DNA from: Atherix ibis
Taxonomy: Eukaryota; Arthropoda; Insecta; Diptera; Athericidae
Direction: 5' to 3'
Assembly (NCBI GenBank): GCA_958298945.1
Contig: OY282610.1
Location: 21,600,233-21,664,232 of the forward strand
Length of the DNA stretch: 64,000 nucleotides
The translations under genes were made by a program, and so were the position numbers. Shown here piece after piece: positions 1 through 13,000 of this stretch (positions are counted from its first letter, which is position 1; each line of letters opens with the position of its first letter). The notes below the pieces were generated by a model. It was not told the origin of the DNA. It saw nothing but the letters and a program-made list of their open reading frames with translations, and did not search any database.

Positions 1-2272
1 TTTTTTTGTTCGAACTAACACAAATACCTATAATAGATAGTTTTACCATTTAATATTATATAATTCGCAGAATAATAGTTTTGATCAGAAAAAATTCGCT
101 ACGCTAATTTTTAATGGCCATCGTTATAATAGTCGATGGCAGTGTAATACGAATTGCGATAGTAAAAATTTTAACAATCAATGAGAAAATGTTCAATGTC
201 AAGTTTGAACCAATTTGGACTTAGCAAATTGTTAAATGTTATTTATTTATAATTCTAAGTCCAAATTATTTTTCGTGTAAACTAAAAGAACTACGATTTT
301 GTAATGTATTCATTTTCTTTTTAATTTATTGCAATTAATACTGATAATACTTATATTTAGATAAGTTAGAAAAATCTAACTGAATAATTATTTGTGAATT
401 TTTCAACAATTAAAAACAAATAATCGAAATTATAGTGAATTTTTTCCTTTTTTTTTTTGCATTGAAATTTTAATGTTTCTAAAGTAATTAAAAATAGAAA
501 ACATTAGTGAACGAAAAACTATTGAATCTGAATAAAACATATATAAAAAAAAAACCAACAAATAATTATACAATAATTGCTTGAATATAGGTAAATATGT
601 TTATGCAGCCTTGTTGTTTTTTTTTCCAATTTTTATAATAGTTGTCGTTATGTGTTTATCTTGATTTTGTGTTTGTCATATTTTAAGATTATGTAGTTTT
701 GTCCGAAAAACAAAAAAAAAAGAAGAAAATCCTTTTTCCTTTGCATTCAAATTTTTATAATTTCCAGTTTTATGTAAAAAAAAATTTTTTTTAATTGTTT
801 TTATTTGCAATTTACTAATTTATTTTCGACCCCCCCTCCCCCCTAATAATTAGAATTAGTAGAAAAGTATTAGTAAATTTCTTTTCATAAAAAAAAGCTT
901 AATAAATAGCAATAATTTTCCATCAAATTTTTATGTAAAAGCATTCATTCCTGACGTCGAAAAAATTAATTATAAACAAAAAATAAAAATATTATACCAC
1001 ATATTTGGACACACTTTCTAGACTTATCGATTGGTTTAGCGAAAGGATCTTTCCAAGACCATATTTCCTGTAAACTGCTCTATTGTGCAAATAAGAAAAG
1101 AAATAATGAATTTTTTCTTATTAATAAAAGCGTGTGCTCTGATTGGAGTAAGAAGCCATCTTAAAATTTTATCATAATTGCTATATATTTCTAAATGGGA
1201 TTTCGTAATAAAATTTTAATAAATTTACCGAAATTTTTTCTAATAAAGAGTTCTAATGATGTATGAAAAATCAAGATGGCGTATATGTCAAATGATGCTG
1301 TCAGAAAAACCAAGATGGCGCCATTTGTTCAACCGCCATTTGTGTATCGATTATCCTTATTGGCGATAATTAAATTCTCATCTTAGTGACGAAATTCTAA
1401 TATTGAAAAAAAATATATATAACCAAAAAAAAAACACAGATTTAATATTTTTCTATTAGTTTTAAAAGCATTTTGAAATTGTACTCTTAATATATATTTT
1501 GATCTTAATTAATATTATCCACAACCGCTTCAATAATTATTATTATTACTATTATTGCTACTATTGTTATTATATTATTTTTACTTTAAGCAATATAGAA
1601 TTTGGTTTAGATTTTGTGATATTTTTTAAAATTTATAAAAATGCAATACACAAAAAAACATATAGTACAAAATACCTTAAAGGAAATGTGTGCATACTTT
1701 AATCCTAAATATTTATATGTGAAAAGCAGTAAAAAAATATTATAGCAATAATTCTTTGATTTTTATTTATTTTATATTATTTTCAATAATGTTTACACTT
1801 CCTATCAACATACGAACGAGCATTTTTAGATGTTAGTAGCAATATTTTTTTTTTATTTTTTTGAATTAAAAACGAACAAAAATTATTAAACAAAGATGAT
1901 AACAGAAAAAAATAATTATTTTTTTACAGCAAAAAAAAACAACAACCAAATTTGATACTTTTATTTATTGCAATACTGTGAATAGCTTATTAAAAAATTT
2001 ATTTAAAAAAAACAAACAAAAACTATATTAAATTTACATTTTTCATAATTTCAATATAGAAAACTAAATGAAAAAAAAACCATATTTTTCTCTTCTTACA
2101 TTTTATTTTTATCTAAAATGGTCTCCATTCGCGCCTGTCTGTTTAACAACAACGCAAAACAAATATTTCAACAACAACAACAAAAAATTGAAAACTAATT
2201 TGAAATACGTACGTTCAACATTTACACAACAATGCATATAAATTCGTGTATGCGAACCGAATCGATTTGTAG
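1..2272 (+). other. beta-Spectrin intron, or sequence upstream of the first visible exon
   Basis: No coding exon is recognisable. The stretch is AT-rich with homopolymer runs. It is most likely the 3' part of an intron of beta-Spectrin, because the first visible exon begins mid-protein at about 2273. Two copies of an AAGATGGCG motif occur at about 1273-1320, which resembles YY1/Pleiohomeotic cores, but function is not shown. The acceptor used at 2271-2272 has a weak pyrimidine tract, so the exact boundary is uncertain. Confidence 0.5.
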
Positions 2273-2376
2273 AAGGAACAAGTCCTGGATCCGAAGAGGG
2301 TGTGGAAGGAACACTCACCAGAAAGCACGAATTGGAATCAGCAACACGAAAAGCATCGAACAGATCCTGGGAGAAG
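2273..2376 (+). CDS. beta-Spec: beta-Spectrin, antepenultimate coding exon (start of PH domain)
   Basis: This exon encodes about 34 residues ending EGTLTRKHELES...ASNRSWEK, the first strands of the C-terminal PH domain of non-erythroid beta-spectrin. Beta-spectrin pairs with alpha-spectrin to form the membrane skeleton, and its PH domain binds phosphoinositides at the plasma membrane. The exon ends at a strong GTGAGT donor (2377-2382) in phase 0 and joins directly to VYVVARGG at 3747. The 5' edge is set by the only AG after an in-frame TAA near 2240 (ATTTGTAG, 2265-2272). That acceptor is weak, so the start could shift by a few codons. Upstream spectrin repeats and the actin-binding domain must lie before this window. 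Confidence 0.8.
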
Positions 2377-3746
2377 GTGAGTAGGGATTACGAAAATTAA
2401 GTTTTCTTTTTCATATTTTTTTTTTATTTCCATTTCTTCCAAAATAACAATAATCTTATAGCCACAAGTTTAGATACTTTTATAGTCGCTATTTAGTTGC
2501 GATCATTTTAGTCACCATTTTGAATTTTAATGTCAATTAAGCCGCCATTTTATCCGGCAAAATATCTGTCATTTGAGTCGCCATTTTGAACTTCATTTAA
2601 TCCTTCATTTTAGCCATGAAAAGACGCCATTTTGGAAGCATTCTTATTCGGCTTCAAAGGCGCCAATTTAGCCACCATTTTAGACACTATATAAGATGCC
2701 ACTTCAGAGCCATCATCTTAGTCGACATTTTGGTTTTCAACTTGGCGGCCATTTTAATGCAATCTTAGTCGCCATTTAAGACCACATTTTCGGACACTAT
2801 TGTAGCTACCCTTTTAGCCGCCATTTAATCCTCCATTTTAGCCATGCAGTCTTCATTTCGAGCTACATCTTTGGCACCATTTCAGTCGCCATACTAGACG
2901 CCATTTTGAAAGCCATCTTATTCGGCTTCAAAGGCGCTAATTTAGCCACCATTTTAGACACCACATAAGATACCACTTTAGAGCCATATTAGTCGACATT
3001 TTGGCTTCAACTTGGCCGCCATTTTAATGCAATATTAGTCGCCATTTAAGACCACATTTTCGGACACTATTGTAGCTACCCTTTTAGCCGCCATTTAATC
3101 CTCCATTTTAGACATGCAGTCTTCATTTCGACCTACATCTTTGGCACCATTTCAGTCGCCATACTAGACGCCATTTTGAAAGCCATCTTATTCGGCTTCA
3201 AAGGCGCTAATTTAGCCACCATTTTAGACACCACTTTAGAGCCATCTTACTCGACATTTTGGCTTCAACTTGGCCGCCATTTTAATGCAATATTAGTCGC
3301 TATTTAAGGCGACATTTTCGGCCACCATTTTAACTACCATTTAATCCTTCACTTTACCCACACAGTCGCCATTTCGACTTAAATCTTAGCCGCCATTTTG
3401 ATGCCCTCTTAGTCACTACTTAATTACTACCATAATAGCCGGCAATTTATGTTGGCTGACATTTCCCTTATAGGAGATAATTACCTTCATCAAAATGACA
3501 GTCTTTCGATTTTGTTTTAATAAAAGAAAATGATCGATCTTGTTTCATAGTCGACTTTCAGCCATAATAAAAATGACTGACTTTATCTCATAATAAAAAT
3601 GGTGGACTTTTTTATAAATAGAAATGTTCAACATTATTTTAAATAAAAGTAGCTGAATTTCTTCAAAAGCAAAAATGGTCGACTTTTTTTTATACGTTTT
3701 CTTGTTTTTTAATAATAATATTTTTTTTGTTGTTGTTGTTGATTAG
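2377..3746 (+). repeat. beta-Spectrin intron filled with GCCATTTT-type repeats
   Basis: This 1370-bp intron (GTGAGT...GATTAG) contains, from about 2500 to 3430, a degenerate short repeat of the form nnCGCCATTTTAGnn. At a higher level, blocks starting at 2637, 2911 and 3181 are direct repeats of about 270-274 bp. They share runs such as TTATTCGGCTTCAAAGGCG, TTTAGCCACCATTTTAGAC and ACGCCATTTTGAA. At least a dozen copies of CGCCATTT are present. It is followed by a looser AAAATGG-rich stretch (3480-3690) and a TTG run just before the acceptor. Confidence 0.85.
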
Positions 3747-3913
3747 GTCTACGTTGTTGCCCGTGGCGGCCGTTTAACATTCTACAAAGATCAAAAATCA
3801 ACGAAATCAGTAACGGAACAAACGTTCCGTGGTGAACCGCCACTTGAATTGCAAGGAGCAGCTGTTGAAATTGCCAGTGATTATACAAAGAAGAAGCATG
3901 TCTTTAGAATTAA
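3747..3913 (+). CDS. beta-Spec: beta-Spectrin, penultimate coding exon (PH domain core)
   Basis: The exon runs VYVVARGGRLTFYKDQKS...FRGEPPLELQGAAVEIASDYTKKKHVFRI. These are the central beta-strands of the spectrin-type PH domain. The paired strands VYVVA/LTFYKD, the basic KDQKS loop and the YTKKKHVFRIK strand are diagnostic of the phosphoinositide-binding surface in this family. The acceptor is GATTAG at 3741-3746. The donor is GTAAGT at 3914, leaving a split codon (phase 2, AA|A = Lys) completed in the last exon. The next intron is only 58 bp (3914-3971), a typical short insect intron. Confidence 0.93.
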
Positions 3914-3971
3914 GTAAGTGAAAAATGGTTTTTCCTCTTTTCTTTTTCAAAATATACCATAAATTTTTTAG

Positions 3972-4158
3972 ATTATCAAATGGCGGTGAATTCCTTCTAC
4001 AAGCACATGACGATACAGAAATGGGTCAATGGGTAGGTGCATTAAAAGCACAGTGCGACAGTCTAACCGGTGGTAAAGGACGAGCTATGACATTGCCAGC
4101 GTCTTCACAAAAAGATGAACCAAAGAGACGATCATTCTTTACGCTAAAGAAAAAGTAA
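3972..4158 (+). CDS. beta-Spec: beta-Spectrin, last coding exon and stop codon
   Basis: It encodes LSNGGEFLLQAHDDTEMGQW...LKAQCDS and the tail SQKDEPKRRSFFTLKKK, ending in TAA at 4156-4158. The first part closes the PH domain with its C-terminal helix, whose invariant Trp is in MGQWVGAL. The tail SFFTLKKK is the conserved C-terminus of insect beta-spectrin. Across the three exons 151 residues are visible with no frameshift or internal stop, so the gene looks functional. A first possible polyadenylation hexamer AATAAA follows at 4275-4280, but such hexamers are frequent in this AT-rich DNA. Confidence 0.95.
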
Positions 4159-4499
4159 ATATCGTAAATTCTTATTCATATAAATAATAACCAATTTATA
4201 AAATTATCTTTAACAATAATAATGATAAAAAAAAAAATTAAAAAAAAAAAAAACCAGCAATAACAAATTAGCTAAATAAAATAGGAAAAGTTCTTTTTTT
4301 GTTTTTTTTTTTTTTTTTTTTACTAACCAATCTTTTTTCATTCATACATCATAAATTTGTAGTATTATATTAAAAAAAAAAAACATAATTATATATCGAA
4401 TAATAATTATTATGAAAAGAAAACAATATTAAATGTTTAATATTCATTATTATTATGAGTATTTTTCTATCGTATTATTATTATGAGTATTTTTCTATC

Positions 4500-4531
<32 letters not shown>

Positions 4532-4770
4532 GAAGAATTGAAATTTCAAGTTTCTATGCACATACTTTCAAGAATTCTCTGCTTTATTTAGGAAAATAAT
4601 TTTTATTTCAAAAGCAATTCTCTTAAAGCGTAATTACTGCTATCAATAAAAATTTAAATCGAGCTCTTCCATAATTTTTCATTTTCAAAAATATTGAATT
4701 TTTAATATCAATTCTTGTTCTGTATAGCAATTATTTAAATTTATTATGTAATATAAAACTCACATTAAAT

Positions 4771-4809
<39 letters not shown>

Positions 4810-7800
4810 CCCATAACGATAATAATACATACAAATACTAATTTTTGAGAAATAAATCCCATTTTAAATTATAGATAACAAGAGTAATAAAAAATGATAC
4901 TAAAATTAATTAAATTGGTAGAAAAAATGGTAAAGAAAATAATTTTGAAATCAAACTAAATTAATTAATATGGTATATGGAAAAAAAAATTTCTTTATGG
5001 AATTATTTAATAATGGATAATGCAAAAAAAAAGAAGAAACAAATTATACAATATTTAGCATAATTATAATAGATTAATTATTAACACACTAACAACTAAT
5101 CAATAATTAATTCTATTCTATTCTATTCTAATCGATACTTAAATATTTAACTATATTAATTAATAGATGTTTCTATATTTATATATATACAAATTTTGTT
5201 ATATATTGAGAGAGAAAGAGAGAGAGAGAAAAGTAGAAGAAAAGAAAAGAAAAGAATGTGAAGAATAATATCAATTTTATTTATATTTAAATGCGCGAAT
5301 ATACATATTATATACAAGACATTATATTTATTCTATTGTATGTTATGTGAATTTATAAAAAAAAAAAAGAACAACAAAAAAAATGTTTAACTATCCTTTT
5401 GTCTTGTATGTTCCTTTTGCTTTGTTTTTGTATCCTTTTAGTTAATAGTTAAGAAAAATTTTATATTATATAAGTAAAATTATTATCATTTCGATTAATT
5501 ATGGAGAAAATTCAGCAATTCTTCTTATTTATTTATTTCTTATCAAAAGGACAAAAAAATAATTCTATATCAAAAGTATTTTTTTTTTTTTAAATATGAT
5601 TTATTTTTTTAACTAAAATTTGCATTAATTTTAATATTGATCGAAAATGATTTAATTTTTTGTATCAACAATCTTTTTTTTTAACTACTCGTATATAATA
5701 AAATTAGAAAAATTATATATGTTTTATTTTTTGTTTTTATTATAAAAATATACACGATAAATGTGTCATTAAATTTTGAAATTTATAAACAAAAAAAGAA
5801 ATAAATTTAATTTTAAAAAAAGAAAGAAAAAAAAAAAATAATTTGTCCTAAATATCCATAATTTTTTGTTGTTGTAATAATATATTTTTTTTTTGTTTTA
5901 TTCAAAAATCTTATTTGTTTATTGATTAAATTTTTACACCAAATAGTTTTGTTCGAAGAGAATAAAACCTATATTTATTTTTGTTTGCCTTAAATATGGC
6001 TGTGCCTGCTTATTAACCCATATTACTTTGGTTTTTCGTTTTGGTTTTTTTTTTATATTAAAAAGTCCAACAATATAAGTTTCTGGAAGATTATCTTTTA
6101 ATTAGTCTAAAAGTATTAAAAATCGCTAGTTTTTTTGTTTGTTTATTTATTTATTATATTGGATTGTTTTTATTATTATTATTATTATCATTATTTTTAC
6201 TATGGCTTTATTTCTGACAACAACAAAAAACAAAAAAAAAACAAACAATAAATAAATAATGTTACAAAACTTCTTTTTCTGATTTTCAAATAAACTGAAC
6301 ATAATTAAATGAGCATTAATTGAATATCAATTCCAAATAGTTCTGTTTTTCAACAAATTGATAACACATTATTGTCCTAAGTTTTGTGTAATAAAAAAAA
6401 TATTTACAAAAATTATAAATAACAAAAAAAAAATGAGAAAGTATGCAATTCAAAATGTTTTTATTTAAAAGATATAGCATTAATAAATTTTCATTATTAA
6501 AAAATCGTACTAGTTAAATATAAATCTGTTCGAAACTAAAAACAAAATGGCCCATACCATTTACTGCCAATTATGATGATAAAATAAAAACAATAAACCA
6601 ACCCCCCTCCCCCCAAAAAAAAAGAAAAAAAAAAGATAAACAATAACTTAAAAATTATATGTTGAAATTGTATAAAAACTTACACGAATCTATAATAATA
6701 ATAACGATAGTGTTGACACATTTCCACCACTAAAAAAAAAATAAAATAAAAATCAATACCAACCAGAAAAATAATATAAACACAAACGCAGAGCATAAAG
6801 GAAAACGGGCCTAGAATTTTTAGTTGTTTTGGTAAAATTTCACACACAAAAAAGAAAATACGAAATCAAAAAAAAAATAACATAAAAAACAATACTTATT
6901 GTTTGTTCTAAATGCAAAAAAAAAAAAATCAATTCATCATAAATAGAGTGTAGTTATAATAAATAACTACTAGATGGCCATTTAAATATGTTATGTTGCA
7001 GCAAATAACTAACAGATGGCGTTTGTTGAACTGTGAACGTTTCGTTTTATTAGTGGAATTTATGATCCAATCAGAATTCGATTGAAATGAAGAAACAAAA
7101 AATTATAATTAAAAATGTAACTAAAAGTCATATTGTGAAAATAATTAATAAAATTATGAAATAATCAAAACAAAAGGAGTTAAGTAAATTCAAAAAAAAA
7201 AAAAAAAAAAAACTGATTGTAAAAAAAGTCTTCGAGAAAATAAATTATAAAAAAGTGTGGACATTTTATTATTATTATTTATGTTTATGTAAGCACGTGT
7301 GTTACACCTGCTATTGCTGTTGTATACTGATTTTTTTTGTTTTATTTTTCATTTTTACAATTTTTTTTATACTTTTCTTTATTCCTGATGCTGTCAAGTA
7401 TTTAATTTCAAGTTGTAAAACTACAATCCATAATAAAAGTAATGGAAAAATTATTTAAAAAAAAACAAAATAAAGATAAACAATTAACTTTAATAATAAA
7501 AAAATAAAAAATAAAAAAACATTTTTTATATACATTATCTGGATATGTGTGTGTGTGTGTGTGTTTGTGTAATTTTTTTTTTGTGGTTGAATAGATCTAC
7601 AATTAATAATTACAGATTATTTTTTAAGTTAAATTCATTTCTATTTATATTATTATTATTATTATTATTATTACTATTACTATAATGTTTTTAATAATTT
7701 ATTATTTATTATTCATAGATGTGAGTTTTAATAGCCGTAAAAATAATGTTGAATTGTGTATGGACAGACAAAAATATCACGAATATTATTTTTTAAAAAT

Positions 7801-8529
7801 TGGCACTAATCGTAAATAGATAATAACACTTGTTTGGTATATTATTTTTTTATATTTGTTTGTGTGCGTACAAAATAGAAAAATCCATTTTGTTTTTTTG
7901 TTAAATAAAGCAACTTATAGTTTTTTTTTTTTTTTTGAAAATTTAATTTAAAAATATGCTTATTATTTTAATTTTATCAGTAGAACTTAAAAAAAAAAAT
8001 CTTTTTTCAATAATTTCAAATTGGTTTTTTAAATTTATTTTCACTAATTTTTTTTTATTTAATTTGTTTTTTTTTTTTTTTTTTTTTTTTTTATTTAATA
8101 ATTTCTTGTTTTAGCATGCACTTTTTTCTAACTAACAATAATATATTTACATACAAGATAGAAAATTGCTAAAAAAAAATATATTTAATCTTTTTTTTAA
8201 AAAAAAAGATATTTTTTAATTTATTTAATTTTTTTTTTTTTTTTGTTTCTAATTAATGTATATATACATTCAAATAAATTATACAATAACACACATTATT
8301 ATATTATATTATATTATATATTTAATTAGGTTGGGTGCAATTGCAAAAAAATAAATAATACATAAATAAATAATAAATAAATTAGAGAAAATCCAAAAAC
8401 TAAAATGATTATTTTTACTCTTTTTCTTTTTCAGTTAAATCAAAAAAAAATCAAAATCAAATTAAAATGAAAATCTAAAAACACAACAAAAACACAATCT
8501 ATTATTATTATTATTATTATGATTATTAA

Positions 8530-8568
<39 letters not shown>

Positions 8569-9220
8569 GATTATGATTATGATTATTATTATTATGATAC
8601 ACAAAATCTAAATTTTACAATAAACTAATTAATAATTGAATAATACAAAAATTTAAAAAACAAAAACAAAAACAACAAATTTCTATAATAATCAAAATGA
8701 GAAAATAACTTTAAAAAAATAAATAAAACTAACAAATTAAGCGAAAAAAAATACTATAAAATTAATATAATAATATGTATTGAATTCATTTATAAATAAA
8801 ATAAGATTTAATAATGAAAATGGAAAAAGAAATAAATTTAAAAAGTAAACAAATATTATAAAGTTAAATTATTTACAAATGAAAAAAAAAAATAAACAAT
8901 TAATTCTTTAAATAAAAGCTAAAAAAAAAAAAAAATATTTAAGGAGTAAATAAGAGAAAGAATTAATAATAATAATAATAATGCTGATAATAATAATAAT
9001 AATAATAATTAAATAAAAAATTTTAAAAAAAAATAGAAAATTTAAAAACAGAATTAAATAAAATTCTATAAATATTGAAAGAGAAAAAAAAACCCAACTA
9101 CAAGTAATTAATAAAATAGTGTAAAAAAAAAAAATTCTAATTAAATGGAAATTATTTCGGAGAAACGATCGAGAGAAAAAAAAATGTAAAAAGGAAGAAG
9201 GAAAGATTTCAGAGAAATAA
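4159..9220. other. AT-rich 3'UTR / intergenic DNA with microsatellites
   Basis: No gene is recognised. Part of this is presumably beta-Spectrin 3'UTR. It contains poly-A/poly-T runs and simple repeats: (ATT)n near 4500-4530 and 8500-8590, (AAT)n near 4780-4807, GA-rich 5208-5250, (TTA)n near 7650-7675, and (GT)n near 7547-7565. An imperfect direct repeat TTATTATTATGAGTATTTTTCTATCG occurs twice at about 4450-4500. A few short open frames exist but have homopolymer-driven composition. Confidence 0.6.
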
Positions 9221-9382
9221 TATGAAAGTGAAAAGGAACCGATTTTATCCTTCGAAGACCAGCAGCAGCAGCAGCAGCACCACCACCAGCAAAGGAGACA
9301 TCGAACAAAACAACAACTGAATGGCACTGCGAATAACCATGAAGAAAAAGAACACATCGAAATGTCATCAAAGGACACTTGA
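9221..9382 (+). other. GC-richer CAG/CAC island with a 53-codon open frame (possible exon)
   Basis: Inside very AT-rich DNA lies a short island with (CAG)6(CAC)3 at 9260-9286. The + frame between a TAA at 9218-9220 and a TGA at 9380-9382 is open without an ATG. It reads ILSFED, six Gln, three His, then a Gln/Arg/Asn-rich and Glu-rich sequence ending EMSSKDT. Base composition and the poly-Gln look coding-like, but all three frames are partly open here and no clear splice acceptor is visible. It could be an alternative exon, a spliced small gene or conserved UTR. Confidence 0.25.
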
Positions 9383-10052
9383 ACAAGAGAAACAATTTTT
9401 TGAGACACCCCTTGTGAAGGGAAACATTTTCGTGCATAAATTAAGCTGATTGAATATATATGAAAATTTTACCGACCCCCAAATAAGAAGGACGAGATAA
9501 AATAGAGCAAGAAAAAAAAAAGAAACAGAATATAAATAAAGAGACAATTTGCATTTTTTATTAATTTTAATTTCGTTTTTTTTTTATCGCAAAGATGGTC
9601 ACCATTTTTTTAGATTTTTGTTCAATTATTTTTTATTTTGCTTTTTTTTTTTTTTACAAAAAAAAGAAATTTCCTCTTCTTTTTTTCTGTTTTAAAAGTT
9701 CTGTTTTAAAGAAAAAAACAAAATTTTCCATTTTTAAACAAGAAAAATTCAATAAATTTTATAAAGAAAATTAATTTATATACAGTTGTGTAGTGCTGGT
9801 AAACATTTTAATTAAGAATGTCCCTAAACTTAATGATTTTATATTAAAAAAAAAATTAAAAAACAAAAATAATAATAATAATAATAACAAGAGAAAAGAG
9901 AGCCTTTTTTGTTTTAGTTTTTTTTGTTTTTTTTTGTTGTATTTTGTAATAAATAAAAAAAAAATGAAAAACAGAAAAAAATGAAGAAGAAACAAATGGA
10001 ATAGAATATTAATTATAGTACAGGAGAATAATCAATTCTAATTCTAATTCTA

Positions 10053-10087
<35 letters not shown>

Positions 10088-13000
10088 TACTATAACTATT
10101 ATGATAACTATTACTATTATTACTATTACTATTATTATAATAATTATTATAAGAAATTATAATGATTGGCAGTTTTATATATTAATTAATTAAATAAAAA
10201 ATAAATAAAAAAATAGTATTTATTTTTAATAAAAAAAACAAAACACATTTTTTTTATTTATCTATTTTTGGTCTTTTGTTATGGTATTTTTTATTATTGT
10301 TTTATTTAGTTCTTTTATTTTAAATATTCCATGTTTTTCTTTAGAAATTTATTTTATATAAACTTTTTTTAATATAATCTTTAATAAATAAATTATAAAT
10401 TTAAGAAAAGCTTTTTTTTAATCAAATAACATTGTTAGAACAAATTTTTGGGGAAAAAAAAAGAAGAAAATATTTGCTTTCGAAATAAAATAAAAAAATA
10501 AAAATAAAATACAAGAAGAACAACAGCAAACAATTAATTAACAGGACGAAAAAGAAAAGAAAAACAGAAATAAAAAGCATACAAATTGTTCTCTACTAAC
10601 TAAGAAAATATTCCTACGATAAAAAGAATAAAATAAATTCAATAAAAGAAAAATGTACTACATTGTAAAAAATTTTGGTTTTTTTTATATATATATATAT
10701 ACTCGTATACATATAAGAAAGAAAAAAAAATAATAATAAAAACGTTCTATAAAATTATGAAAGTTCGTACGTACAAAGTCGAACAATATTTTTTATTCCT
10801 GGTAATAAATAAAATTAATAAAAAGCAATTTTCCGGAATGACTGTTTTTTTTCTTCTTCTTCTTCTTCAATATTTCTAATTATTAATATTTGAAATAGAG
10901 AATTTATATTTCTCATAGAATAATTACGCGGGGTATGACAAACCTCTATAAAAAATTTAAAAATAATTAAAAATAAATGCGAAAACTGAAGAAGAAAATT
11001 AAAAAGTGGAGAAAAAAACACAAACGAAAAGAATTTCGATGGCAAATAAAATGAAGAGAAAATTATTTATTTTATTGTATAAATTTTAGGTGTTTGTATT
11101 TATAATTTCAAAATGATTGCAAACAGAAGAGAATTCTCTTTTAGTTTATTTTTAATTTGTTTTTTTTAATGATTAAAAGAAAATTCCCTTTCTCAAAATT
11201 TATAATATTGCTTAATGTAGTTTATAATTTTAAGAATTTTTATTTCAAATTACTGCCAATAAATCAATTAAATGAGTAAATAAATAAAATTATATTGGTT
11301 TTTTTTTATTTTTTATTTTTTATTTATTATTGTATTATTATGATAATAATATCATTGGTTATTTTCGGATTTGTTTTTATTTCTCGATATTCTATAGATG
11401 TGTGTGTAAGGATTAAGGAAATTCAGTTGGAAAAATATAACTATAACTTTCATAATTATTTGTATTATCACATTGTGAAAAGAGAAGAGAAACTTTAAAT
11501 AATCAAACTTTTATAAGTGGATAAAGTTTATATAAAAACTGAAATTTTTAAATAAAACTAAAACAAATGATATTTTTTAAATAGTGTCCTTAAAACAAAA
11601 TATGCGCTTTTTCACATAAGAGAAATTTAATAAATAAAGAATATAACTAAAAAAAATGCTGTGAAAGTTTCCATTTTCAAAAGAAGAAAAAGTTTTTTGT
11701 TAGGACCAAATTGACAACAACTATTTCATTTTGATTGGACTGATTATATTTCTGTTCAATTAGAAAAAAGAAAAAAAAAACAAATGTTAGAAATAATAAA
11801 ATTTGTAAATTTTGGATATTATTCATAAATTTTTCTTTCATAGAAAATTTCATCAAATTTGCTTCTTTTTTTTCTATTGTAATTTCCAAATAAATATAAT
11901 TTTATATGGTATATTCGTTTTTAAATGATCTTTTCAAATATTTATAATAAAATAAAAGTATTTTAATAAGAAAAAGTTTTGATTTTCGTTCAATTTTAAT
12001 GAGTGCGAATATAAAATTTCTATGATCTCTTTTAATAACAAACCAGAATTATATAAAACGCAAAAAAAAAATAATTTATTTAAAAAAAGAAAAAAACAAC
12101 AAAGATTTTAGATCTAATTTAAATAAATTAAATCTAAAATAAAACAATTAATTAAATAATGAATAAAATTTATAAATAAACAAAAATTCAACTAAAAATG
12201 AAATTTATTTTACAAAAAAGCAAAGTTTAATGAAATATTCTTTTTATTTTTAATTTTTTTCAATAATTTTAACAACCAAAAAGTAAAATTTGGAAAAAGA
12301 ATGAAAGCATTCGAAATAAATAAAAAGAAATGATATAATTTTGATTAATATTTAAGTTAAATGAATTTTTTTTTCAACAAAATCAAGTAAATAAAGAAAA
12401 TATTTTTTTTTTTTTTAAATATAAATGGATAATGACTATTGTAAAAATCAAAACAATTAATAACGTAAAAAAATGAAACAAAATCAATCAATTTTTTGCT
12501 TTATTTATTCAAATTTTTACAAATTATTTATTGCATGTTATTATAAAAATTTCGCCAACAATTTGAACAAATAAATATAAAAAATAATAATAATAATAAT
12601 AATAAAAATAGTAATAATAATGACAAAAAAAAATCAAAAAACTACACTCTTCTTATAATTTTTCCCTTATTTTTCGTTAAAGATTTTTTTTTTTTCAAAT
12701 TTAACTTAAGTTTGAAAAAAAAACCCCAAATATATCGGATATGTTTCTAAAAAAAAAGAAGAAAAAAAGAAATTTAAAGCAGAGACAAAATTTGAAAATG
12801 GACAGAAATTCCAAATAAAGTAATTTGTTTTTAAATCAAAAATGTTTGTATATTAAGAATTATATAAAAATTAGAAAGTATTTCAAAAAATTAATAAAAA
12901 GAAAGAATTTCTTTCCAGTATGTTAAAGAGGAGAAAATTGCTTGTCTCCCTCTCTCTATTTAGCAAATACTTTGATATTAAGATAAAAATAAAATTAAAA

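Noticed and set aside
1499..2318. Small open frames on both strands upstream of the beta-Spectrin exon
   Set aside because: Low-complexity Tyr/Ile or antisense to the exon; no homology or start context.
8908..9437. Two overlapping minus-strand open frames of 98 and 166 aa
   Set aside because: Composition is poly-Phe/Ile/Cys from T-rich and GCTG-rich DNA. The + frame over the CAG island looks more coding-like.
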